Below, piece by piece: positions 7,753 to 14,037 of a stretch of DNA of 18,267 nucleotides; positions within the stretch are counted from its first letter, which is position 1; each line of letters opens with the position of its first letter. Source of the DNA: JBEKYH01 sp049511115. GTDB lineage: Bacteria > Planctomycetota > Phycisphaerae > Tepidisphaerales > Tepidisphaeraceae. The notes beneath the pieces are model-generated. The model was given only the letters and a program-made list of their open reading frames with translations. It did no database searches and was not told the DNA's origin. Location: NCBI GenBank assembly GCA_049511115.1, contig JBEKYH010000035.1, forward strand, positions 1-18,267, in the 5' to 3' direction. A program made the position numbers and the translations under genes.

Positions 7753-7762
7753 TTCGGGCCGT

Positions 7763-7791
7763 TTGCCCGCCCCCCATCACGGGTGTACATT
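7763..7791 (+). promoter_or_regulatory. Candidate promoter of the S8 protease gene
   Basis: TTGCCC (7763-7768, 4/6 to consensus), a 17-base spacer, then TACATT (7786-7791, 4/6). Transcription would start near 7798, leaving a leader of about 30 bases that carries the GGAG-rich ribosome-binding site before the ATG at 7830. The same -10 hexamer is found in the candidate fusA promoter. Confidence 0.4.
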
Positions 7792-7829
7792 CGACGTGAG
7801 GGATAAGAGGAGCCACTGGAGGCGGAGAA

Positions 7830-9587
7830 ATGAACCCACGCAGGCGTGTTGTCGGTGCGCTGGCGTTCTGCGCCGTCGGCCTGTGCGCCGCCCCGTCCTG
7901 GGCTATCATCAGCGATAACAGTCTCTTAGATATCAACAGCCTGATCGGCGCGACCACATTTTACAACAACGGCTTCACCGGTAGTTCCGCCATTGTCGCC
8001 AATATTGAGGCGGGCTATGTCTGGGATCAGCAGGAAGCCCTCACCCGGGACACCGTCGAGTTCTCCGACCCTTCCGTCACCGGCCAATTTGATCTTCACG
8101 CCACCGCGGTTGGCGGCGCTATTAACGGCGTGGCTCCTTCAAGCTACGCCCCCGGCAGTCTGACTCAATTCATCTATCAAGGCATCGCCTATAACTCGAC
8201 GCTCTGGAGCGGCGCGATTGCCACAAGCTGGGAGAGCGTCGGCTCGGGATCCTATAGCGAAAGCTTCCTGGTCAGCCCCGCCTCCTTCTCCACGCCGTAT
8301 CTGGAGGCGCTGGTCACCGGCGTTCCCCAGGCCGGCGGCCAAACCGCCGACGTCATCAACAGTTCCTTTGACACCGGCAATGGTACCACTGGCAACGACA
8401 GCTTTTCCCTGATCCTGGACGCCCTCATTAATGAGAGCGGCAAGACGCTGGTCCTATCCGCGGGCAATGGCGGACCCGGTTCCGACACCGTTACTTCCCC
8501 CGCGGTCGGCGCCAACGCCATCGTCGTCGGCGCGGTGACTTCCGACACCTCGACCCCCGCATATGGCCAGATCGCCAGCTTCTCCAGCGTCTCGCCAACG
8601 GATTTCTTCATCCCCGCCGATCCGACCGGCGCGACCGGCGCCACGCTCACCGGCGTGCGCGCCCGCGTCGATATCACAGCCCCGGGCACGGACATCGTCC
8701 TCCCCTTCTACGCCGGCACCGGCGGCGGCGGCCAATTCGGCTATGGCGTCAGCAATCCTCCGACCGATTACATCGCCTATCCCTTCGGCGGAACCAGCAT
8801 CGCCGCGCCAATCGTCTCTGGCGGCGCGGCCCTGGTTGTGGACGCCGGAAAAACCCTCTTCCCCAACGACTCCCGCGCCATCGACGGCCGCGTTGTCAAA
8901 GCCATCCTGCTCAACAGCGCCTCCACTCCCGCCGGCTGGAACAACGGCCAGACCACCGTCAACGGCGTGGTCACCACCTCGCAGGCGCTCGACTACTCCT
9001 ACGGCGCCGGCATCCTCAATCTCACCAACGCCTGGAACAATTACACCACCGGCACCACTGATCTCGTCAATTCCACCGGCCACCCGACTCTTACCGGCGG
9101 CACTGTCCAACCCACCGGCTGGACCTTCGGCCAGATCACGCATCAGCAAAATGCGACCGCCACCGTCACCTACAACATCAACACCCCTCTCCCCGCCGGC
9201 GCCGAATTCCGCACGACTCTCGCCTGGTACTCCGACGAAATCGCCACCCCCGACGCCGATTACGCCGCCAACGGCCTCGACGCCTCCTATGGCAGTTTCG
9301 ATAACCTGGACCTGTCGGTCTATTTAATGGGCGGCCCAACCCCCCAGCTCGTCGCCACCTCCGACGCGCTGTACGAATCCGTCCAACTCCTCGACTTCAC
9401 CCTGCCGGAATCCGGCGACTACGACATCGTCGTCTCGGAAAACAACTACGTCTGGAATTTCAACGGCGACACCACCACCGACTTCGGCCTCGCCTGGACC
9501 GCGAGCGTGCCGGAACCGGCCAGCGTCTCGGTTCTCCTCCTCGGCGGCGCCGCGCTCCTGGCCCGCCGCCGGCGAAAAATAGCTTGA
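7830..9587 (+). CDS. Secreted S8 (subtilisin-like) serine protease with PEP-CTERM anchor
   Basis: 585 residues. A signal peptide (about 1-25, basic MNPRRR, hydrophobic core, cleavage after PSWA) is followed by an S8 fold. H90 lies in FDLHATAVGG, the oxyanion-hole Asn N213 in LSAGNGGPG, and the nucleophile S323 in GGTSIAAP. Where subtilases carry the catalytic Asp (D-[ST]-G) this protein has E60 in ANIEAGYVW. A beta-rich C-terminal domain (about 430-557) precedes a PEP-CTERM signal: VPEPAS (560-565), a hydrophobic helix, and ARRRRK. Such tails direct exosortase-dependent sorting to the cell surface, and no exosortase gene is in the window. The ATG at 7830 follows GGAGGCGGAGAA. Activity is uncertain because of the Asp-to-Glu change. 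The family assignment is secure. Confidence 0.92.
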   Translation: MNPRRRVVGALAFCAVGLCAAPSWAIISDNSLLDINSLIGATTFYNNGFTGSSAIVANIEAGYVWDQQEALTRDTVEFSDPSVTGQFDLHATAVGGAINGVAPSSYAPGSLTQFIYQGIAYNSTLWSGAIATSWESVGSGSYSESFLVSPASFSTPYLEALVTGVPQAGGQTADVINSSFDTGNGTTGNDSFSLILDALINESGKTLVLSAGNGGPGSDTVTSPAVGANAIVVGAVTSDTSTPAYGQIASFSSVSPTDFFIPADPTGATGATLTGVRARVDITAPGTDIVLPFYAGTGGGGQFGYGVSNPPTDYIAYPFGGTSIAAPIVSGGAALVVDAGKTLFPNDSRAIDGRVVKAILLNSASTPAGWNNGQTTVNGVVTTSQALDYSYGAGILNLTNAWNNYTTGTTDLVNSTGHPTLTGGTVQPTGWTFGQITHQQNATATVTYNINTPLPAGAEFRTTLAWYSDEIATPDADYAANGLDASYGSFDNLDLSVYLMGGPTPQLVATSDALYESVQLLDFTLPESGDYDIVVSENNYVWNFNGDTTTDFGLAWTASVPEPASVSVLLLGGAALLARRRRKIA

Positions 9588-9614
9588 ACGCCGATTCGCG
9601 CACCCCTGCATTTC

Positions 9615-9734
9615 CCCCTCTCCATGTGCTCAGGGAGAGGGCCGGGGTGAGGGTTCTCCCGGCAGACCAAAAGCTTTCGGAACGAAGAAAATGCACCCTC
9701 ACCCTAACCCTCTCCCTGAGTACATGGAGAGGGG
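9615..9734. repeat. Two-hairpin inverted repeat downstream of the protease gene (BIME-like)
   Basis: Arms of 40 bases at 9615-9654 and 9695-9734 are inverted copies with 36/40 matches, separated by 40 bases. Each arm also folds alone: CCCTCTCC, a 10-base loop containing ATGTGCTCAG or CTGAGTACAT, then GGAGAGGG. The CCCTCACCCTAACCCTCTCCC-type core is a widespread dispersed repeat known for yielding spurious proteins rich in PNPLP or SPSP. It begins 27 bases after the protease stop and could act as a transcript-end structure, but it lacks a T-tract. TGCATT occurs at both flanks (9607-9612, 9760-9765), possibly by chance. Confidence 0.8.
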
Positions 9735-9764
9735 ATGGGGAGGGGATTCCCCCGACCTTTGCAT

Positions 9765-9782
9765 TGTGCTAAAATTGGCACA
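9765..9782 (+). promoter_or_regulatory. Extended -10 promoter embedded in an operator-like inverted repeat
   Basis: TGTGC (9765-9769) and GCACA (9778-9782) form an inverted repeat around TAAAAT (9770-9775), a 5/6 match to a -10 element preceded by the extended TGn motif. Initiation would fall at or next to the ATG at 9784, giving an almost leaderless transcript. A palindrome straddling the -10 is the usual layout for autoregulated antitoxin genes. Confidence 0.4.
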
Positions 9783-9783
9783 C

Positions 9784-9936
9784 ATGCCGCATCGATCTCG
9801 CAGGAAAGGCTCGCGCATTCACCCCAGCGGCCGCCCGTTTCATTTTTTGAATAAGCTCGGCCAGGATATCGAGGTGACCATTCGCCCGACGCGGCACGGG
9901 CAGGCTCAAGTAAACGTCTTGGCTAAGGCAGGATAG
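9784..9936 (+). pseudogene. Remnant of an HTH antitoxin (C-terminal part only)
   Basis: A 50-codon frame whose second half, FLNKLGQDIEVTIRP followed by a basic stretch and VNVLAKAG, matches what I recall of the C-terminus of HTH_37/XRE antitoxins (consensus about RLMRFLNALGQDVEIVVRP). Intact relatives are roughly 80-110 residues, and the helix-turn-helix that should precede this segment is missing. The frame is open upstream to 9691, but that extension reads through the dispersed repeat. The ATG at 9784 sits directly behind an operator-like palindrome. I read it as an antitoxin gene that lost its HTH by internal deletion. A genuine 50-residue small protein is the alternative. Confidence 0.45.
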
Positions 9937-10030
9937 ACATATCAACATTATCGGCCCATCCCACCAATCCGACAATCTCCACATTTCAACTGCATCCTTG
10001 CCCCCAAATTCATTCCTCTTCCCTTCTACC

Positions 10031-10054
10031 TCTGCGCCTCCGTGCCTCAGCGTT
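10031..10054. repeat. Single-arm fragment of a CTCTGCGCCTC-type dispersed repeat
   Basis: TCTGCGCCTCCGTGCCTCAG plus four further bases resembles the family represented by the perfect inverted repeat at 12533-12679 and by related repeats I recall from many genomes. No matching inverted arm is visible nearby, so it appears to be a degenerate half-element. Confidence 0.35.
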
Positions 10055-10123
10055 CATTCCTCCCCCTTTTGAACCCGATGGCTCCCCCCTGGTTGAATGC
10101 ACATTCTTGCCACAATGCACTGC

Positions 10124-10151
10124 TTGACGCGCCTTTCCCGATAGGTACATT
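10124..10151 (+). promoter_or_regulatory. Candidate fusA promoter
   Basis: TTGACG (10124-10129, 5/6), a 16-base spacer, then TACATT (10146-10151, 4/6). This is the best sigma70-like pair in the spacer. Initiation near 10158 would give fusA a leader of about 220 bases. The -10 hexamer is identical to that of the candidate protease promoter. Confidence 0.45.
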
Positions 10152-10275
10152 ACGCGGCTCAACATTGTCGGGCCTCGCCAGGCGGCCTATGCTTCCACTG
10201 GCAAAGCTCGAAAATGACGATAAGTAGATTGTGGAAGGGTAGCCCCATGGTGATTCTGACTTTTTAGTCGCTTCC

Positions 10276-10312
10276 GCCGGCCCAAGTTTTTCGCCGGCTC
10301 GAGCAGCCGGCT
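10276..10312 (+). promoter_or_regulatory. Cluster of GCCGGC palindromes in the fusA leader
   Basis: Three GCCGGC hexamers (10276-10281, 10293-10298, 10306-10311), with GCTCGAGC between the last two, allow mutually exclusive stem-loops within the proposed 5' leader, about 70 bases before the fusA ATG. No known riboswitch or ribosomal-protein leader fold was recognised. The role is unknown. Confidence 0.3.
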
Positions 10313-10381
10313 CTCCCCCACGGACCGGTTCTCCCCCCAATTTAGAGCAAAGGTCTTAGAGTTTAAGCAGAGGATGTCTAT

Positions 10382-12514
10382 ATGGCTCGTGACATGACCA
10401 AGATTCGTAACATCGGCATCGCCGCTCACATTGACGCCGGCAAAACCACCGTCTCCGAGCGCATCCTCTATTACACCGGAAAAATCCACAAGATGGGCGA
10501 GGTCCATGAAGGCACCGCCACCATGGACTTCGACCCCGAGGAGCAAAAGCGCGGCATCACCATCAACTCCGCCGCCACCACCTGCCCCTGGGACCGCTTC
10601 GGCGAGCGCTACACGATCAACCTGATCGACACGCCCGGCCACGTCGATTTCACCGCCGAAGTCGAACGCTCCATGCGCGTGCTCGACGGCGCCGTCGCCG
10701 TCTTCGACGGCAAGGAAGGCGTCGAAGCCCAATCCGAAACCGTCTGGCGGCAGGCCACCAAGTACAACGTCCCGCGCGTCTGTTTCATCAACAAGATGGA
10801 CAAGGTCGGCGCGGACTTTGAATTCTCCTTCAACTCCATCCATGAACGCCTGGGCGCTCCGGCCGTCGCCGTCCAATACCCCATCGGCCAGGCCAGCACC
10901 TACCAGGGAATCATTGACCTCATCCGCGGCGTGGCTATCTATTTCAATCTCAAGGACGACAAGGACAAGGGTAAGACCCAGATCGAAAAGCCCATTCCCG
11001 ATGACCTCAAGGAAAAGTACGATCATTGGCGGCACATCCTGATCGAAAAGGTCGCAGAGACCGACGATCACCTCATGGAAAAGTTCATCAACGGCGAGGA
11101 GCCGAGCGAGGAAGAGCTGCGCAAAGGCCTGCGCGCCGCGACCATCGCCTTCAAAATTCACCCCGTATTCTGCGGTTCCGCCCTCAAGTACGTCGGCGTG
11201 CAGCGCCTCATCGACGGCGTCATCGACTATCTGCCCTCGCCCGCGGACATGCCCCCCATCAAGGCCCACGACGTCAAGGACCCCGAGAAACTCCTCCAGC
11301 GCAAGAGCGACCCGTCCGATCCGTTCTGCGGCCTGGTCTTTAAGATCGTCAACGACCAGCACGGCGACCTCACTTACGTCCGCATCTATTCCGGCCGCCT
11401 CGTGAAAGGCAGCCGCGTGCTCAACTCCAATCGCGGCAAGCGCGAAAACATCTCGCGCATGTTCCAGATGCACGCCGCCGACCGCAATCCGATCGATGTC
11501 GCCGAAGCCGGTGACATCGTCGCGTGCATCGGCATCAAGGAAGCCCTGACCGGCGACACGCTGTGCGACGAAGACGCCCCTGTGGTGCTCGAGCGGCCGA
11601 CTTTCCCCGAACCGGTCATCAGCATGTCGATCGAGCCCAAGACCGCCGCCGACAAGCAAAAGCTCGGCGAAGCTCTCACGACTCTGCGCCGCGAAGACCC
11701 GACCTTCCAGGCCCGCTACGACGAAGAGACCGGCCAGACCATCATCGCCGGCATGGGCGAACTTCACCTGGAAATTCTCCGCCTGCGCCTCACCCGCGAC
11801 CACAAGGTCGAAGTATTGGTCGGCAAGCCCAAGGTCGCCTACAAGGAAACCATCACCAAGGCCGCTCTCAACGTCCGCGGCAAGCACGTCAAGCAGACCG
11901 GCGGGCGCGGCCAATATGGCGATTGTGTCATTAACCTCGAACCCTTCACCGGCGAAGGCGTCGAACCCGAGACGCTCAAGAAGTGGGGCTGGGAAGAGGG
12001 AATGGCTTTCGAGAACAAAGTCTTCGGCGGCTCGATCCCCAAGGAATATATCCCCTCCATCGAGTACGGCTGCCGCATGGCCGCCAAGACCGGCGTGCTG
12101 GCCAACTATCCGCTCATCAACGTCAAGGTCACCCTCGTGGACGGCTCGTATCACCAGGTGGACTCGTCACAGGTCGCCTTCGAGCAGGCCGGCATCCTCG
12201 CCTTCAAGGAAGCCGCTCACAAAGCCGCCGTCACGCTGCTGGAGCCGATCATGAAGGTCGTGGTCACGACGCCGGAGGAATTCGTCGGCAACGTCGCCGG
12301 CGACCTCAACCGCCGCCGCGGCCTGATCACCAATTCCGACCAGCGCGGCAACACCCGCGTCATCGAAGCCGAAGTCCCCCTCGGCGAAATGTTCGGCTAC
12401 ACGACCGAGCTTCGCTCCATGAGCACCGGCCGCGCCTCCAGCGTGATGGAACCCTGCCGCTACGCACCGGTGCCCACGCAGGTGAAGAATGCGATTCTGG
12501 AGGAAAAGGCTTAA
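10382..12514 (+). CDS. fusA: Translation elongation factor G
   Basis: 710 residues, full length. It is the GTPase that drives ribosomal translocation and, with RRF, recycling. The G domain is complete: G1 AHIDAGKT (15-22), G2 RGITI (57-61), G3 DTPGH (83-87), G4 NKMD (137-140), and a G5-like GSALKY. Domains II-V follow, including QTGGRGQYG, LINVKVTLVDGSYHQVDSS, FKEAAHKA and GEMFGYTTELRSMSTGRA. After VINLEPF (516-522), domain IV carries a longer loop (about 523-540) than E. coli or Thermus EF-G. The ATG at 10382 has AGAGGA upstream. It stands alone, not within an rpsL-rpsG-fusA-tuf operon, and has its own promoter candidate and long leader. A second, specialised EF-G copy elsewhere is possible, but the motifs look like a functional canonical factor. 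Confidence 0.96.
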   Translation: MARDMTKIRNIGIAAHIDAGKTTVSERILYYTGKIHKMGEVHEGTATMDFDPEEQKRGITINSAATTCPWDRFGERYTINLIDTPGHVDFTAEVERSMRVLDGAVAVFDGKEGVEAQSETVWRQATKYNVPRVCFINKMDKVGADFEFSFNSIHERLGAPAVAVQYPIGQASTYQGIIDLIRGVAIYFNLKDDKDKGKTQIEKPIPDDLKEKYDHWRHILIEKVAETDDHLMEKFINGEEPSEEELRKGLRAATIAFKIHPVFCGSALKYVGVQRLIDGVIDYLPSPADMPPIKAHDVKDPEKLLQRKSDPSDPFCGLVFKIVNDQHGDLTYVRIYSGRLVKGSRVLNSNRGKRENISRMFQMHAADRNPIDVAEAGDIVACIGIKEALTGDTLCDEDAPVVLERPTFPEPVISMSIEPKTAADKQKLGEALTTLRREDPTFQARYDEETGQTIIAGMGELHLEILRLRLTRDHKVEVLVGKPKVAYKETITKAALNVRGKHVKQTGGRGQYGDCVINLEPFTGEGVEPETLKKWGWEEGMAFENKVFGGSIPKEYIPSIEYGCRMAAKTGVLANYPLINVKVTLVDGSYHQVDSSQVAFEQAGILAFKEAAHKAAVTLLEPIMKVVVTTPEEFVGNVAGDLNRRRGLITNSDQRGNTRVIEAEVPLGEMFGYTTELRSMSTGRASSVMEPCRYAPVPTQVKNAILEEKA

Positions 12515-12532
12515 AAAAGGCAGAAATACAAT

Positions 12533-12679
12533 CTCACCACAGAGGACGCAGAGGACACAGAGGAAATACGAATGAATTCAGACCGAGCAGTCTCGCCGCG
12601 AATTGAAACGACCGAGTTGAGACACTGATTTGATCTCTTTGTATTAAACCTCTGTGTCCTCTGCGTCCTCTGTGGTGAG
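12533..12679. repeat. Perfect 31-bp inverted repeat between fusA and the NUDIX gene
   Basis: Arms 12533-12563 and 12649-12679 are exact reverse complements over 31 bases, separated by 85 bases. The arm is built from degenerate CAGAGGA-type units (CCACAGAGGACGCAGAGGAC and so on). The family is familiar from many genomes, where it gives spurious ORFs reading PQRTQRTQR or HRGHRG. No target-site duplication is evident. The 85-base loop is AT-richer than its surroundings. A stem-loop here would be transcribed downstream of fusA, although no T-tract is present. Confidence 0.85.
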
Positions 12680-12699
12680 TAATTCATTTTCATCTGTCT

Positions 12700-12720
12700 C
12701 TTAGTCCTCGGCCCTAAGTC
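12700..12720. repeat. Second copy of the 7653-7673 repeat, inverted
   Basis: CTTAGTCCTCGGCCCTAAGT (12700-12719) plus a final C matches the reverse complement of 7653-7673 in 19 of 21 positions. It is also palindromic at its ends (CTTAG...CTAAG). It lies about 30 bp before the NUDIX start. It supports a dispersed repeat family whose copies in this window sit only between genes. Confidence 0.6.
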
Positions 12721-12747
12721 TTCTGTCGTGAGAACTTCTCTTCGATT

Positions 12748-13302
12748 ATGGAAATCACCTCTCGCCGCACTATCTACGACAGCGACTGGCTCCGCCTGCA
12801 CCACGTCGACGTCCGCCTGCCCGACGGCACGGTCGCGCGCGACTGGCATCTCATCGACTTCCCGCGTCAGGCCGCCGGCATCATCCCCATCGGCGACGAC
12901 GGCCGAATCTTGATGATCGACCAGCGCCGCTTCACCACGGGCCGGCGAAGTTGGGAAACCCCCGGCGGCCGCATCGAACCCGGCGAAACCCCCGTGCAGG
13001 CCGCCCGCCGCGAACTTTTCGAAGAAACCGGCCACACCGCCGAATCCATCGAACCCATCGGCTCCTATTTCCCCTCCGCCGGCTCCAGCAACCAGGTCTT
13101 CAACCTCTTCCTCGCCCGCGGCCTAAGACGCGCCGGCCATTGGACCGACACCAACGAAGTTACGGGCATACGCTGGTTCAGCCGCGATGAGATTCGCGAG
13201 ATGATTCTGAAGAATGAGATGCAGGAGGGGATGACGCTGACGGGGTTGCTGTGGGTGATGTTTAGGGAGGGAGTGGCAGGTGAGGCCAAGGCGCAACTTT
13301 AA
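12748..13302 (+). CDS. NUDIX hydrolase, ADP-ribose pyrophosphatase-like
   Basis: 184 residues with a complete Nudix box at 74-96: G-x5-E-x7-REL-x-EE-x-GH (RIEPGE, then RRELFEETGH). The preceding AAGIIPI, ILMIDQRRFTTGRRSWETPGG and the following SYFPSAGSSNQVFNLFLA resemble the NudF/ADP-ribose pyrophosphatase subgroup, which splits ADP-ribose to AMP and ribose-5-phosphate using Mg2+. The usual length for that group is 170-210. The substrate is inferred only. The ribosome-binding site is weak (GAGAA about 13 bases before the ATG). It converges with the DUF5131 gene, the two stop codons sharing TTAA at 13299-13302. Confidence 0.9.
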   Translation: MEITSRRTIYDSDWLRLHHVDVRLPDGTVARDWHLIDFPRQAAGIIPIGDDGRILMIDQRRFTTGRRSWETPGGRIEPGETPVQAARRELFEETGHTAESIEPIGSYFPSAGSSNQVFNLFLARGLRRAGHWTDTNEVTGIRWFSRDEIREMILKNEMQEGMTLTGLLWVMFREGVAGEAKAQL

Positions 13303-14033
13303 AGAACCGCCAGCGCGAGTCTCTTGGGAGACGGCATTTCATCCCATGTCCGGCCCTGCAACTCGCGCCCGGCCTTTTTCTTGTTGAACCCGCCCCATTG
13401 CTTGAAAAAGAAGTGTGTGCCCGCGCGGTGGCACTGCTCGCGAATGTTCGTTGCCCAACTCTCCTGCATTGGTCGCGCGCCGGGACCAGATTCCCCGCCA
13501 ACGATTGCCCAGTCGATTCCGGTAAGATCAAGATTCTGCAGCGGACCTAATAGTGGCTCAAGGGAAAGGAATTTCGTCATCGCCGAAGTTCGACGGAGGT
13601 GATCGATACGGAAAGTATAATCCTCATTTTCAACGCTCACACCCATCCAAATCTGCGGCTGCCAATCCAGCAAACCGTCGAGTTCCAGCACTCGCTCCGA
13701 ACGTTTTGTCAGTATCTGATAAGTGTGCCAATTGGCTCTTTTCATCACGTCGAATATCCCAAGGATGTAATCCGTCGGCACATCGGCGTGGAACAAATCC
13801 GACATCGAGTTGACGAAGATCACCTGCGGCTTCTTCCACCTCAGCGGGATTTCCAACGTGTGAGGCTGGAGCGTCAGTTTGAAGCCTTCGGTGTAGCTTC
13901 GATTCCCCATTGCGCGGAGCCGCTTGGCCATCCGCTCAGCGTAGCAATGTTTGCAGCCTGGGCTGACCTTCGTACATCCGGTGACCGGATTCCAGGTTGA
14001 CTCGGTCCATTCGATTGTCGACTTCGTCGCCAT
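13299..14033 (-). CDS. DUF5131 / phage Gp37-Gp68 family protein, radical-SAM-like three-Cys motif
   Basis: 244 residues. The N-terminal TWNPVTGCTKVSPGCKHCYA carries C20, C27 and C30 (C-x6-C-x2-C), the three-cysteine motif of this family. Further family blocks are VNSMSDLFH, LTKRSERV, MGVSVEN, FLSLEPLLGP, VGGESGPGARPM and FFFKQWGG. The NP-x2-GC-x-C-x2-CYA context resembles the 4Fe-4S site of SPL-type radical-SAM enzymes (NPY-GC-x3-C-x2-CYA), so radical-SAM chemistry is a reasonable inference. The family has no assigned reaction that I know of. The ATG at 14033 lies four bases after the tcmP stop, with GAGG inside the end of tcmP, indicating coupled translation. The DNA is lower in G+C than neighbouring genes, consistent with transfer of the pair. 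Confidence 0.9.
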   Translation of the reverse strand: MATKSTIEWTESTWNPVTGCTKVSPGCKHCYAERMAKRLRAMGNRSYTEGFKLTLQPHTLEIPLRWKKPQVIFVNSMSDLFHADVPTDYILGIFDVMKRANWHTYQILTKRSERVLELDGLLDWQPQIWMGVSVENEDYTFRIDHLRRTSAMTKFLSLEPLLGPLQNLDLTGIDWAIVGGESGPGARPMQESWATNIREQCHRAGTHFFFKQWGGFNKKKAGRELQGRTWDEMPSPKRLALAVL

Positions 14034-14037
14034 CAGA

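Larger units (their letters stand above)
7492..7829. other. Divergent intergenic region between the kinase cluster and the S8 protease gene
   Basis: 338 bp without a credible gene. It holds a weak candidate promoter for the minus-strand cluster (7605-7633), a set of short direct and inverted repeats (7650-7752) and a candidate promoter for the protease gene (7763-7791). The protease ribosome-binding region just before the ATG at 7830 contains GGAGGCGGAG. Confidence 0.7.
9588..10381. other. Long intergenic region between the protease gene and fusA
   Basis: 794 bp. From left to right it holds a large inverted repeat (9615-9734), an operator-like palindrome (9765-9782), an antitoxin remnant (9784-9936), a fragment of a dispersed repeat (10031-10054), the fusA promoter candidate (10124-10151) and a palindrome-rich fusA leader. 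No intact full-length gene is visible. Confidence 0.7.

Noticed and set aside
9615..9734. Intrinsic terminator for the protease gene
   Set aside because: The hairpin potential is strong, but there is no T-tract on either side and the element is better explained as a dispersed repeat.
9691..9783. Upstream extension of the antitoxin-remnant frame, starting MHPHPNPLPEYMERG
   Set aside because: These codons are the dispersed repeat arm. The ATG at 9784 behind the promoter-like palindrome is the more credible start.
10187..12154. A 655-codon open frame antisense to fusA
   Set aside because: fusA on the plus strand is certain over this span. The antisense frame is a by-product of GC-rich third positions, is dominated by Asp/Gly/Ala/Val, and has no recognisable domain.
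12617..12647. Promoter for the NUDIX gene inside the inverted-repeat loop (TTGAGA ... TATTAA)
   Set aside because: The spacer is 19 bases and the pair lies in a mobile repeat. The support is too weak to list.
12511..13035. A minus-strand frame containing SPQRTQRTQR and SSVSSASSVV
   Set aside because: It is a translation of the 31-bp inverted repeat joined to the antisense of the NUDIX gene, a well-known type of spurious ORF.
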